From CAZUAQ01 sp964618455 (GTDB taxonomy: Bacteria > Planctomycetota > Phycisphaerae > UBA1845 > PWPN01), in assembly GCA_964618455.1 (NCBI GenBank), contig CAZUAQ010000022.1:23170-87169 (forward strand): DNA of 64,000 nucleotides, read 5' to 3'. A program made the position numbers and the translations under genes. Below, one piece after another: positions 49,783-59,782 of the stretch (positions within the stretch are counted from its first letter, which is position 1; every line of letters starts with the position of its first letter). Under the pieces are notes generated by a model that was not told the origin of the DNA, searched no databases, and worked only from the letters and a program-made list of their open reading frames with translations.

Positions 49783-50967
49783 ATGACCATGATGCGAGTT
49801 TATACCTACACCGCGTACGTATGTTTCCTGATGCTTCACATTCTGTCTCCGGGTCGCGCAGTGGCAGACGAGGCATCCGCCGAGCCTCAACCGCGCTTTG
49901 AAACCAAGAAGCTGGACGTGTCGAAGGAGGATTATGGGAAGGCGATGCGGGAGCGCCCCGGCATCTTCGGATGCGGGATCATCTGGAATGGCCGAAGCAC
50001 CATTTACCGCCACCATGAAGATTTCAACAAGCTCATGAGCGAGCGGATGGCGGCGATGGGTGTTCAGTCCACGCGATTCGGTTTCGACTGGGCCATCGTC
50101 GAAGAGGAGCCACTCGAGTACCAGTGGGAGAAGATCGAGGAGGAGCGCAATCTTCCCGGTCTCTTCCAGCTCGACCTGGAGATTTACGGCCTGATCAATA
50201 CCGTCCCCGGATGGGCGAGCCCGGAACACAAGGCGGGCACTTTCGCGCCGGTGGACGACCCTGAAGTGGAACAGGTGTTCGAGGCGTTCTGCACGGCTTT
50301 GGCGTCCCGCTACAAGGGCCGCATCGACAAATGGCATTACGGCCACGGTCAGGATATCGATTTCGGCTGGCTGCCCAAGGCGGATCCCAAGTCCTATGCG
50401 AAATGGCTGCGGATCGCGTATCGAGGGCTGAAGAAGGGCAATCCCGACTGCGTCGTCGGCACGGGCGGGCACATGGGAAGATCGACCGGTTTTCTCGAAG
50501 AGCTGTATAAGCTGGGGCTCATTGATTTCTCGGATGCGGTGTCGGTCTGCCCCGGCCCCGCGCCGAAGGCGCATGCCCAGGGCGATGAAGCCTTCGACTG
50601 GCAGAAGGTAGAGGATTACCGCGCTGTCATGATCGCCCATGGGGATGAGCAGTCGCCGATCTGGTGCCCGGAATACGGATGGGACGTGACGGTCATCGGG
50701 GAAGAGCAGCAGGCGGAGTTCATGCGGCGGAGCCTCGATTACCTGGTGGCATACCCCTATATCGAGATGGCGGCGTACCTGGCCTCGGCCGACTGGCATC
50801 GCGGATCGGCGGGGAAATTCGGTCTCTGCGACATCAACCTGAATCCGCGCCCCGCCTACGAGGTCTGGACGACGCGGATCAAGCCCCTGGCGGACAGACA
50901 CGGCGCGTCGAAACCGAAGTCTGAAGCTCCCGTAATATCAGACACTGTTGCGGCTCCGGAAGAGTAA
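49783..50967 (+). CDS. Exported clan GH-A glycosidase-like protein lacking the usual acid/base Glu
   Basis: About 394 residues. Signal peptide YTYTAYVCFLMLHILSPG. The barrel matches GH39/GH5-like enzymes: STRFGFDWAIVEEEPLEYQW near the start, and PIWCPEYGWDV, which carries the nucleophile Glu (others have TEFGW). Where these enzymes have WEIWNEPN with the acid/base Glu, this one reads KWHYGHGQDIDFGW, without Asn-Glu-Pro. So it may be inactive, use another residue, or act on a different substrate. ATGs at 49771, 49783 and 49792 are all possible and none has a ribosome binding site. Confidence 0.75.
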   Translation: MTMMRVYTYTAYVCFLMLHILSPGRAVADEASAEPQPRFETKKLDVSKEDYGKAMRERPGIFGCGIIWNGRSTIYRHHEDFNKLMSERMAAMGVQSTRFGFDWAIVEEEPLEYQWEKIEEERNLPGLFQLDLEIYGLINTVPGWASPEHKAGTFAPVDDPEVEQVFEAFCTALASRYKGRIDKWHYGHGQDIDFGWLPKADPKSYAKWLRIAYRGLKKGNPDCVVGTGGHMGRSTGFLEELYKLGLIDFSDAVSVCPGPAPKAHAQGDEAFDWQKVEDYRAVMIAHGDEQSPIWCPEYGWDVTVIGEEQQAEFMRRSLDYLVAYPYIEMAAYLASADWHRGSAGKFGLCDINLNPRPAYEVWTTRIKPLADRHGASKPKSEAPVISDTVAAPEE

Positions 50968-51226
50968 TTCGGGAAGGCCTCCGGGACACGCATCGCGCAC
51001 CGCCCTGATTCAAGTTGACATAATGGAGGCCTCCCCAGTACTGTTTCCACCTGACCGCCAAGTGAAGGTACACTGCGAGGAATGAAATTCTGAGTCGAAT
51101 GCAACGTGGCACGCAAGCCGGTGTAGAACAACGAAACCCCAGAAGCCTCGGATCATCACGCCCTGCCCAGTCGTGCCACCCGTGGAGTACCTTCGAACGA
51201 AGGGCACCCCTTAAAACGATTTACCC

Positions 51227-54200
51227 GTGAAGAATCGACGTATGACTTGTAATCCGTTCCCGTTCATGTTCCTGGTCCTGGTGCCCTCCGCGTATGCGGA
51301 CACCCCAACCGCGACGGGGCCCGGGAAGCCAGTCCACGCTGAGGCATCCTGGAAGGCATACCTCCACGAGGGTCGCATCGATGATGCCGTGACGGAAATC
51401 CGACGCCTCGCAGATCAGCCCGGGCATGAGGAGGCGGTTATTCCGCTGGCCCGGCTATACGAGACGGTCGGTGCGATCGATCTCGCGGTCGAGACGTATC
51501 AGCGGGCGGTGCTCCTGCCCGAGCTTCCGGATTATCAGGGCCTTGAACTGGTGTTTCGGTTGGATCACTGCCGGCGTCAGCGGGCCAGTCTGGTTCGGTT
51601 CCCGTACAGCGTCGAAGCCCTCTCGGAGATCCGACAGGTCGACGCCCTGCTCGAAACGCGGCAGTGGCACGCCGCCTTCAACACCATGGCGGGAATTCTC
51701 GAGCGCTTTGAAGGCCAGTTCCTGCGCAGCGGACCCGGCGAGTCGATGGGGCTCTGGGGGTGGGCGCGTGAACTGCTGGTGAATCTTCCTCCCGAAGGGC
51801 AGGATGCGTTCGTCGCGTGGAGCGTCGAGGCGTGGGAGACTGCATTGGAGGATGGCAGTGTTCAGGCGGTGCGACAGTTCTTGACGGCGCACCCCGCGCC
51901 GGCCTCGATGCAGCGGGGGCTCTTGTCGTGGGCGCGGACGCTGGCGGACCAGGGGCATTTCGATCGCGCGCTGGGGATCCTCGAGCGGCGCGACCTCGAT
52001 CCTGAACAAACAGTTCTTCTTCGCGAAGGGTGGAAACCGCTAGCCGATCGGAGCGCGCATTCTCAACACCTGAACCTCACCGCTGACGTTGACGCCGATC
52101 TGACAGGTCCCGACCTGATTGACGCGGCCGTGGATCCCTCGCGCGGACTTCGGATTCCCGCACTGCCGAATGAAGACAACCGGCTCTGGGGCTGGTCCGC
52201 CGATACGGACACGCTCTACCTTGCGCGCCATTTCCGTGTGGAGGCGTACGATCTGCATGCCGGTCAGCCCAAGTGGTGCCGGACCTTCGATCGTGGGGGG
52301 GACCGCTACAATGTGCATCGGGATGTCTTCGACCAGGAGCGGGATCCCCGTCAGAAATGGACCGGTGCTCTCGATCGCCCGGGCATCACGGCCACGCCCG
52401 CCGGGGTGCTCGTCGTTCATGCGTACCATGAAGGCGACCGAGCCTACGTGACCCGCACGCTGACCTGCCTTGATCGCGAGACGGGACATCCACGTTGGGA
52501 GTTGGATCGCGACCCCCTGTTCGAGCGATTGCGCGTGTGCAGTGACCCGGTCTATTCCGGCGGGAAGATTCTCATCGTGGCGTCGTCGCGCGGTCGCTTT
52601 CCCTCGTACTGGCTCATCGCGCTCAATGCGGATGACGGCGCGGTGGTGTGGAAGCATCACATCGCCATCGGGGCCACGCCCACGGAGTGCATGGGGCGCG
52701 GTGTGCTCTATGCCGGCCAATCCGGTCCGACGCTGATCGTGGATCACGAGACCGTATATTACACGACGCACATGGGCGCGGTGGTGGCGGTCGATCGCGA
52801 ACTCGGTCAACCCATCTGGGCGGTGTCGTACCCGAGAATCGCGCGTTACGGACCGCAGCAGCGAGGACCGCTGCCTCTGCTGGAACGGCGTACGGAACCG
52901 ATTCTTATGACGGCGAAGTATCTCGTGCTTCTGCCGCGCGACTTGAACGGTGTTCTGGTCATCGATCGGTCCAAGGGCAAGATCGCGACCGTGTTGCGCT
53001 CGCTGGATCTTCTGGAGTTGATCGATGCCACGGACGAGCATGTGATCGTGCGGTCGCTGGCTGGTGAACTGCGGAAGTTGCGTATCGCCGACGGGCGGCC
53101 GGAATGGGAGCACCGGCCCGGGAATCTGCTACGCGAACAGCGACCGATACATTGGAAGAGCGATTTCTTTGTGCCCCATGGTGACCGGGTCTCGGTCATG
53201 GATATCGACTCCGGGCAAGCCCGTTCGCAGAAGGGGCCGGCGGGCCTGCAGATGTATCGCGTCGCACCGGCGGGGCATTGGCTGGCGATCACGGATGAGG
53301 CGCTGCGCGTGATCACCGCCCCGGATGGACAGAGTGAACGATGCGAGCCGGGGTCCTTCCTGGCGGCCGGCACGGAGGCTTCCAAGCAACGATGGTTTCA
53401 CGAAGCGTACGTTCCGGGTCTCGATGCGCAAAGCCGGATGGTGCGTTCCTCGCATGGAACGATGCTGCTCTCGTCGGATCGGGAAGGGCTCTCGGTCTAT
53501 CGTTTAGCGGGTGATGGCGCGGCGGATGCCCCGCAACGCATGTGGCGTCGGGATTTCGTGTCCGATGCGACGGTGTGGGGCGTTTCTTATGGAAGCACGG
53601 TGGCGCACGCCCGCCTGCATCGCGAGGAACCGGAGCCGGCTACACCTGCCGCGGACATTGTGGCATGGAGCGATGACGGGATCACCGTGCGCATTCTCGA
53701 CATGGCCACGGGCGAGGATCTCGCCACCGGCACGGTAGAAGGTGTCTCGCCGATTCAGGCGTTGTACGGTGTGGGCGACCTGGTGCTGGTGGAGAGCTTC
53801 GCCCAGGTGGCGTGGGTACGCGCGGCGGCGGACGGCTCACTCACGACATTATGGTCACGCGATTTCGGCTCGGGCCTGATCGAAGGCGTCTATCCGAGTG
53901 TCCAGGAAACGCTTGTCTTCGTGCATGGGATGGGGCAGCAGTCGGGTAAGGTGTTGAAGCTGGACAGCACGCAATGGCCCGACCCGGTGGTGGCGGACTA
54001 CAACCTGCCCGCGCCCGAGTTGAGTGTGCTGCTCTTCGGGCAGGACAGTCCGGCGGACCGGTATCCGGTGAGCCGATTCTCGTATGCACAGGACGAGGTC
54101 AGGGAGGACACACACGGGCTCACGCTTACGCGCGACGGCAAAACGTTCGATCTGGCGGGCATGTCCATGCGGCTGATCGCGATCAGTGATCGTTTCCCCG

Positions 54201-55426
54201 GCCACGCCTTGTTCGAACTGGGAGAGTACAAGGCCGCCATCCGGCTGGCCGACGGTCTCGTCACGTTCATCTCCCCGGCCCACACGGACAACAAGTATTT
54301 CGCCAATCGGAGCGAGGAAGAGGCGCTGATTTTCAAGTGGTATCGGCATCGCTGCGGCAAGGGAACGTGCGCGTCTCAGTGGCGCGATCCACCGCCGCAA
54401 TCGTTCTTCTTCGTGAATCGCGAAGCCGGCCTGATCAACGAGTTCTGCCAGATCGCGATTCAGGACGCGCGGCCGAAATGCGCGATATTCAATCCGCGCG
54501 GCACGAAGGCATCGCTTTCATTGGGGCACCCGATGAGTGATGGTCTCGATGGCGACAGCGTGGAGCCGACGCGCATGGATCGTGTCGGTTCGCGCTGGAT
54601 GATCGGCTCGAGCACGGGCGTGCTGGTGCTTCGCGAGTTGCCGGAGGGTCTGTCGATTCCCGATCTTCCCGGCAAGCGGGCGGCGGACCTGATGAAAGCA
54701 CCGCCGGTTCGGATGCACAAGGATTTCACGCCTCAGCTGGATGCGGACGTCTCGGATTGGCCCGAGGCGTATTGGCATGAACTGAAGCCTTCGCGGCATC
54801 ACTGGCCGCCTTCGGCAGCGCATGAGGGGATCGAGATCGGCGCTCCCTCGGTGGAAGCTTCGTTTCAGGTGGGCCTGGACGAGGAGGCATTGTGGCTGGC
54901 GATCCGCGTCCGTGACGATGTTCATGTGGCCCCGAGTGCCGTCTTGTCGCAGATGGGCGACCAGGTGGAAATCCTGATGGCCCGCCGTCTGGGTTTGCTT
55001 CGCAATCCCGAGTGGCCGCGGGAGAGTCCCGTGCCATTACGTATCACACTCCGCATCGCCGACGGCATCGTGGCAGGCTGGTGTCGTGCACGGTACTATC
55101 CGACGACACTTGCCCAGCCGGTCGGTGCGGATGCCGGCTTCGTTCCCTGGTTCGAACGCCGCTACGGGATCCGCCCGACCATGGATGAATTCGTCCGCGT
55201 GGCGGGACAACGTGTCGGAGAGGTCTCGACTTTCGAAGTCAGGATCGATCGCATCCTTTTTGCTGACCGACACCCGGGCGAGTTCGATGTACGCGTGGGT
55301 GACAACGATGGAAACGGGGTAAGCACGTGGCTTGACTGGGGCGGCGCACTGAACCGGGAGGAAGTGTATCCGGTGGCGTTCTATGAGACGTTGCCGCTCG
55401 AGTCCGAACTCTCGGCCAACGAGTAA
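51227..55426 (+). CDS. Giant exported TPR / PQQ-propeller / CBM9-like protein
   Basis: 1399 residues. Signal peptide near 8-24 (NPFPFMFLVLVPSAYA). Then TPR-like helices (about 35-95: SWKAYLHEGRIDDAVTEIRR, VGAIDLAVETYQRAVLLP), PQQ-type beta-propeller repeats (about 300-720: CLDRETGHPRWELDRDPL, LIALNADDGAVVWKHHIAIG, VVAVDRELGQPIWAV, VLVIDRSKGKIATV), a less clear middle part, and a C-terminal CBM9/DOMON-like domain (from DADVSDWPEAYWHE, with VGLDEEALWLAIRVRDDVHV). Proteins of this shape are common in Planctomycetes and unstudied. A GTG start gives a basic signal N-region (MKNRR); an ATG at 51242 is possible. Followed by the moxR operon. Confidence 0.85.
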   Translation: MKNRRMTCNPFPFMFLVLVPSAYADTPTATGPGKPVHAEASWKAYLHEGRIDDAVTEIRRLADQPGHEEAVIPLARLYETVGAIDLAVETYQRAVLLPELPDYQGLELVFRLDHCRRQRASLVRFPYSVEALSEIRQVDALLETRQWHAAFNTMAGILERFEGQFLRSGPGESMGLWGWARELLVNLPPEGQDAFVAWSVEAWETALEDGSVQAVRQFLTAHPAPASMQRGLLSWARTLADQGHFDRALGILERRDLDPEQTVLLREGWKPLADRSAHSQHLNLTADVDADLTGPDLIDAAVDPSRGLRIPALPNEDNRLWGWSADTDTLYLARHFRVEAYDLHAGQPKWCRTFDRGGDRYNVHRDVFDQERDPRQKWTGALDRPGITATPAGVLVVHAYHEGDRAYVTRTLTCLDRETGHPRWELDRDPLFERLRVCSDPVYSGGKILIVASSRGRFPSYWLIALNADDGAVVWKHHIAIGATPTECMGRGVLYAGQSGPTLIVDHETVYYTTHMGAVVAVDRELGQPIWAVSYPRIARYGPQQRGPLPLLERRTEPILMTAKYLVLLPRDLNGVLVIDRSKGKIATVLRSLDLLELIDATDEHVIVRSLAGELRKLRIADGRPEWEHRPGNLLREQRPIHWKSDFFVPHGDRVSVMDIDSGQARSQKGPAGLQMYRVAPAGHWLAITDEALRVITAPDGQSERCEPGSFLAAGTEASKQRWFHEAYVPGLDAQSRMVRSSHGTMLLSSDREGLSVYRLAGDGAADAPQRMWRRDFVSDATVWGVSYGSTVAHARLHREEPEPATPAADIVAWSDDGITVRILDMATGEDLATGTVEGVSPIQALYGVGDLVLVESFAQVAWVRAAADGSLTTLWSRDFGSGLIEGVYPSVQETLVFVHGMGQQSGKVLKLDSTQWPDPVVADYNLPAPELSVLLFGQDSPADRYPVSRFSYAQDEVREDTHGLTLTRDGKTFDLAGMSMRLIAISDRFPGHALFELGEYKAAIRLADGLVTFISPAHTDNKYFANRSEEEALIFKWYRHRCGKGTCASQWRDPPPQSFFFVNREAGLINEFCQIAIQDARPKCAIFNPRGTKASLSLGHPMSDGLDGDSVEPTRMDRVGSRWMIGSSTGVLVLRELPEGLSIPDLPGKRAADLMKAPPVRMHKDFTPQLDADVSDWPEAYWHELKPSRHHWPPSAAHEGIEIGAPSVEASFQVGLDEEALWLAIRVRDDVHVAPSAVLSQMGDQVEILMARRLGLLRNPEWPRESPVPLRITLRIADGIVAGWCRARYYPTTLAQPVGADAGFVPWFERRYGIRPTMDEFVRVAGQRVGEVSTFEVRIDRILFADRHPGEFDVRVGDNDGNGVSTWLDWGGALNREEVYPVAFYETLPLESELSANE

Positions 55427-55487
55427 ACGAACTGAATCGACGAAGCCTCCATCAGGAGCGCTTCGCACCCGTGGGAGATCACACGAC

Positions 55488-56498
55488 ATGAGCACGACGG
55501 AGACAGGCGATGTGGCGGCGGTGGAGAAACTGGCCGACGCGTTTCAACGACTCAAGGAGCAGGTGGGCCGGCGCATCGTCGGCCAGCAGGATGTGATCGA
55601 CCAGTTGGCGATCTGCATCTTCGGTCGCGGTCACGCGCTGCTGGTGGGTGTGCCGGGGCTGGCGAAGACGTTGACGGTCAGCACGCTGAGCGAATCGCTC
55701 GGATTAAGCTTCCGCCGGGTGCAGTTTACCCCGGACCTCATGCCGTCGGACATCCTGGGCACGGAAGTGATTCAGGACGATCCGGAAACGCGGCAGCGGG
55801 CGTTCAAGTTTCTGAAGGGCCCGATCTTCGCCAATATCGTTCTGGCGGACGAGATCAACCGAACGCCGCCGAAGACGCAATCGGCGCTGCTGGAAACCAT
55901 GCAGGAACGGCAGGTGACCTCCGGCGGGCAGGTGTACAAGCTGGACGAACCGTTCTTCGTGCTGGCCACGCAGAACCCGGTCGAACAGGAAGGCACGTAC
56001 CCGCTTCCGGAAGCGCAATTGGATCGCTTCCTGTTCGAGATTCGCGTGACGTACCCGTCGCTGGATGAGGAGTTGCGCATCATGGATCAGGAGACCGGCG
56101 GCAAGTCGTTCGCCATTGAACCGGTCCTGACGCAGCAGGAGATCCTGGAGTTCCAGGGCCTGGTCAGGCGCGTTCCCGTGGGGCGCCAGGTGATGGAGTA
56201 CGCCGCCGCGCTGGTGCGCAAGACGCGGCCGAACGAAGCGGATGCTCCGAAGTTCATCAAGGAATGGCTGACGTGGGGCGCGGGCCCGCGGGCGTCGATG
56301 AACCTGATCCTGGCGGGCAAGGCGCACGCGGTGTTGAACGGCCAGTTCGCGGTGGGTTGGGATGACATTGACGCGATAGCCGAACCGGTGCTGCGCCATC
56401 GGATGATCTTGAACTTCGCAGCGCAGTCGGAAGGCGTGACGCCGGAACAGGTGATCGCGAAGTTGATCGAAGAGACGCCGAAGACAGAAGGCGGGTAA
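55488..56498 (+). CDS. MoxR-family AAA+ ATPase
   Basis: 336 residues. Walker A reads GVPGLAKTLT, Walker B ILADEINRTPPKTQSALLE, sensor 1 ATQNPVEQEGTYPLPEAQLDRF; these are the hallmarks of MoxR proteins, chaperone-like ATPases that act with VWA-domain partners. The next genes encode DUF58 and two VWA proteins, the standard MoxR/Bat arrangement. The ATG at 55488 has GGGAG ten bases upstream. It lies 61 bases after the giant propeller gene. Confidence 0.95.
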   Translation: MSTTETGDVAAVEKLADAFQRLKEQVGRRIVGQQDVIDQLAICIFGRGHALLVGVPGLAKTLTVSTLSESLGLSFRRVQFTPDLMPSDILGTEVIQDDPETRQRAFKFLKGPIFANIVLADEINRTPPKTQSALLETMQERQVTSGGQVYKLDEPFFVLATQNPVEQEGTYPLPEAQLDRFLFEIRVTYPSLDEELRIMDQETGGKSFAIEPVLTQQEILEFQGLVRRVPVGRQVMEYAAALVRKTRPNEADAPKFIKEWLTWGAGPRASMNLILAGKAHAVLNGQFAVGWDDIDAIAEPVLRHRMILNFAAQSEGVTPEQVIAKLIEETPKTEGG

Positions 56499-56499
56499 T

Positions 56500-56583
56500 G
56501 TCGAACGACGAATGACGGACAGAGATCTGCGGCGTGAGGACACGATTCGCCCTACCCCCATTCGTCATTTGGAATTCGTCACT
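56500..56583. repeat. Intergenic inverted repeat GACGAATG / CATTCGTC
   Basis: GACGAATG at 56507-56514 and CATTCGTC at 56559-56566, with a further AATTCGTC at 56573-56580. It fills the gap between moxR and the DUF58 gene. Such GACGAAT/ATTCGTC strings could be a dispersed intergenic repeat; no second copy is in this window. Confidence 0.35.
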
Positions 56584-56603
56584 TCATCCGTTGGGAGCGT
56601 AGC

Positions 56604-57506
56604 TTGAGCATTCGGACACGATTTCTGGATCCCGAACTCGTCCGGCGACTGGGCCGGCTGGAGATCAAGGCGCGGCACGTGGTGGAAGGATTCCTCACGG
56701 GCCTGCACACCAGTCCGTACCGCGGGTTCAGCGTGGAGTTCGCCGAGCACCGCAGTTACGTACCGGGCGACGACATCCGCCACATCGACTGGAAGGTCTA
56801 CGCCAAACGCGAACGCTATTACATCAAGCAATACCACGAGGAAACCAACTTCGTGGCGACGGTGCTTGTGGACGCGAGCGAATCGATGACGTTCGCATCG
56901 GGCAAGGTCTCGAAGCTGGAATATGCATCGATGGCGGCAACGGCGATCTCGTATCTCGTCCTGCGGCAGAACGATGCCGCCGCTCTGGGGCTCTTCGACG
57001 AAAAGTCCGCCGGGTATCTGCCGCCGAGCACGCGCGTGCCTTTCGTGTCGCGGCTGTCGGACGTCCTGGCACGCGTCGAGGCGACGGGACAGACGCAGAT
57101 CGGTCGTTCGCTGGAAGAGTTCAGCCGGATGGTGTCGCGTCGGGGCATCCTGGTGGTGATCTCCGATTTTCTGGACACGCCGGAATCGGTATTGGACGGC
57201 CTCAAGCAACTCAAGTACCGCGGCCACGAGGTGATCGTGCTGCACACGCTCGATCCGCACGAGTTGGAATTCCCGATGAAAGGCCACGTCCGGTTCGAAG
57301 GCATCGAACAGGAGTTGCGGGTCTTCGTGGAGCCACATCGGATTCGTGACGCTTACCTCGACGCCTTGAATGAACATCTGAGTGCATTGCGTCAGGGATG
57401 CAGCCGGGCGGGGATCGACTACCGCGTCTGCAGCACGGCCGAGCCGCTCGATGAGCTGCTGCGAAGTTATCTCTCGGCGCGGGTCAAGCAGCGGAGGACG
57501 GCGTGA
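56604..57506 (+). CDS. DUF58 protein with VWA-like fold
   Basis: 300 residues. The DUF58 signature is present: GFSVEFAEHRSYVPGDDIRH followed by IDWKVYAKRERYYIKQYHEE. A VWA-like part follows, with VLVDASESMTF as MIDAS (DxSxS) and ILVVISDFLD. DUF58 proteins are the usual partners of MoxR ATPases. A TTG start has GGAG six bases upstream. Its stop overlaps the next start (TGATG), so it is coupled to the BatA-like gene. Confidence 0.93.
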   Translation: MSIRTRFLDPELVRRLGRLEIKARHVVEGFLTGLHTSPYRGFSVEFAEHRSYVPGDDIRHIDWKVYAKRERYYIKQYHEETNFVATVLVDASESMTFASGKVSKLEYASMAATAISYLVLRQNDAAALGLFDEKSAGYLPPSTRVPFVSRLSDVLARVEATGQTQIGRSLEEFSRMVSRRGILVVISDFLDTPESVLDGLKQLKYRGHEVIVLHTLDPHELEFPMKGHVRFEGIEQELRVFVEPHRIRDAYLDALNEHLSALRQGCSRAGIDYRVCSTAEPLDELLRSYLSARVKQRRTA

Positions 57507-59782
57507 TGAGTTTCCTCCAACCGCTGCTGCTGTGGGGCACGCTGCTGGGCTCCATCCCGATCATCATTCACCTGCTGTCGCGGCGGCGTTACAAGGTGAT
57601 TCGCTGGGCGGCGGTCGACTTCCTGTTGAGAGCGCTGTCCGAACGCTCGCGCAACGTGCGGATCCAGGATCTGATTCTGCTGGCGTTGCGGACATTGGCC
57701 TTGATCGTGGCGGCGCTGGCTCTCGCGCGGCCGGTTCTCGCGCCAAGCGCGGTCGGTGCTCTGGGCGGTTCGACGGACGTCGTCTTCGTCATGGATACGT
57801 CGTACAGCATGGGCGCCGGGACGGCGGAAACGCAGTTTGACGTGATGAAACGGCGTGCACAGGAGATGCTGGCGGCGCTGCCGGAGCAGGCGCGCGTGGG
57901 CGTGGTGACGATGACGCGCGACGCGGAGCGGCTCACAGAAGGCCTTACCGAAGAACATCGTCGTGTCGAAGGTCTGCTTGGCGGGCTTGAACTGTCGTCG
58001 AGAGGGACCCGCGCACTCCCGGCGATGACCGAAGCGTTTGCGATGCTGGCGGAGTCGAGCGCGTCGAGCAAGCGTATCTTTCTCTTTACGGACGCCCAGG
58101 CCGAAGCGTTTGCCTCGCAGGAGGATGAACTCCGGCAGCTTATCGAAGCGGCCGATCCCTCCATCGGTTTCCTGGTCATGACCTCCCCCCCGGTGGCGGA
58201 AACGAACCTCGCGGTGACCGAGATCTCCCTCGAGAGCCGGAGACTGCGCGTGGGTTCGGCGGCGGACATCACCGCGTGGGTGCGCTCCTGGAACGCCCCC
58301 AACGCGGAAACGGAAGCGGAACTCTGGGTGGATCGGCGGAAGGTGGACAGTGAGTCGGTGACGTTGCGCGATGGCGAAGCCGTCGTCCGTTTTCGCCACA
58401 CGTTCACCTCGGCCGGCCTGTTTCCGGTTGAGGTTCGCCTGGCAGCGGATGGACTCGACACCGACAACCATCGCTACCTGGCGGTGCATGTGCCCACGTC
58501 GATGGACGTGCTGGTGGTGGGTGGACAGGATCGCGGCGAGGACGGCCCCGGCGCGTTCGTCTTCCTGGAGGCGGCCCTTTCTTCGAACGCCGATGACACC
58601 ACGTCTGCACCTCCGTTCGCCGTTCGTTCACGCATCAGTGGCGATCGACTGGCGGATTCGCTCGATGAAGATGTGTGGACGGTCGTCCTGGCGGACGCGG
58701 GCGCATTGCCTTCAGATGCGTTGCGGGCCTTGAGCGCGCACGTTCATCGTGGCGGCTCGGTCCTGATCTCGAGCGGCCCGGACGCGGTGACCAGTCTCGG
58801 ACCGTTGCGTTCCGGCCAGGACGGGGCCGGCGAGTGGCTGGAGACGGTGGAGTTCTCACTGCCTGAGGATTCAGACGCGCGTGAGCCGCTGTCGCTGCAA
58901 CTGGCGGACGCCGTGGCGGAGAGCGCCGGCCGGGAGCGCATCGTGGAACTGGATTCGCCGGGCGTGCGGGAAGCGTTGTCGTCGGTACGCTTCTTCGAAC
59001 ATCTGGAAATGGCACGCGATGGGAACGATGCATGGATTGATGTGCTGACGTTGACGAACGGTCAGCCGTTGTTGGCGGTGATGAATCCTTCACACACATC
59101 GGCCGCACGTGGGAGCACCTCGGCGACGCAGCCGGTCGGCACTTCGCGACAGGCGCAAGGCCGGTTGGCCTGGTTGACGACGACGCTCGACCCGCGTTGG
59201 AGCGACCTCGTATTGCGTCCCGCGTTCGTCCCCCTGCTTCATGACGTCCTGATCTGGCTCAATCGACCGCATCTCGTGGCGTCCTCGATGTGGCCGGGGC
59301 AGGCCTGGCGTCCGCCGCTCGAATCCGTGGAGGAGAGTCTCAAGATCATGACGCCCGACGAGCGCATGGTGGACGCGGCGGGATTCCTGGATTCCGACGA
59401 TGATCAGGAACCGACACTCGTGTACGACATGACGGATCGGCCGGGCGTTTATCGCCTGACTGGATGGACGCAAGGCGAAAGCACCGCGCGGCACGCCGTG
59501 GCGGTCAATGTCGATACCGCCGAGAGCGATCTCGAGCGCTGGTCGCGTGAAGAACTGACGCGCGTGTTCCCATCCGATCGCTCCGAAGTGATCTCCGCCG
59601 ACGTGTCTCTGGAGGGCACGACTGCCGGGCTCTCGGGCCACGAGGTCTGGTGGCTGGGAGTGGGAATCCTGGCGGCGATGCTGCTGCTCGAGACCGTGCT
59701 GGCGCACCTGTTCGTGGGCCGCAAGCAGAGTTCCGAGGCTCCGGCACCTGCCGGCGTTGCGGTCTCGGGAGGTGCGGCATGA
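57506..59782 (+). CDS. BatA-like membrane protein with VWA domain
   Basis: 758 residues. It starts with the aerotolerance BatA N-terminal domain (MSFLQPLLLWGTLLGSIPII, then HLLSRRRYKVIRWAAVDFLL) with two membrane segments, followed by a VWA domain with MIDAS VFVMDTSYSMGAG, a long periplasmic region, and a last membrane helix (WLGVGILAAMLLLETVLAHL). Bat proteins work with MoxR in envelope stress or protein maturation. It overlaps the upstream gene by one base and the downstream one by four (ATGA). Confidence 0.9.
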   Translation: MSFLQPLLLWGTLLGSIPIIIHLLSRRRYKVIRWAAVDFLLRALSERSRNVRIQDLILLALRTLALIVAALALARPVLAPSAVGALGGSTDVVFVMDTSYSMGAGTAETQFDVMKRRAQEMLAALPEQARVGVVTMTRDAERLTEGLTEEHRRVEGLLGGLELSSRGTRALPAMTEAFAMLAESSASSKRIFLFTDAQAEAFASQEDELRQLIEAADPSIGFLVMTSPPVAETNLAVTEISLESRRLRVGSAADITAWVRSWNAPNAETEAELWVDRRKVDSESVTLRDGEAVVRFRHTFTSAGLFPVEVRLAADGLDTDNHRYLAVHVPTSMDVLVVGGQDRGEDGPGAFVFLEAALSSNADDTTSAPPFAVRSRISGDRLADSLDEDVWTVVLADAGALPSDALRALSAHVHRGGSVLISSGPDAVTSLGPLRSGQDGAGEWLETVEFSLPEDSDAREPLSLQLADAVAESAGRERIVELDSPGVREALSSVRFFEHLEMARDGNDAWIDVLTLTNGQPLLAVMNPSHTSAARGSTSATQPVGTSRQAQGRLAWLTTTLDPRWSDLVLRPAFVPLLHDVLIWLNRPHLVASSMWPGQAWRPPLESVEESLKIMTPDERMVDAAGFLDSDDDQEPTLVYDMTDRPGVYRLTGWTQGESTARHAVAVNVDTAESDLERWSREELTRVFPSDRSEVISADVSLEGTTAGLSGHEVWWLGVGILAAMLLLETVLAHLFVGRKQSSEAPAPAGVAVSGGAA

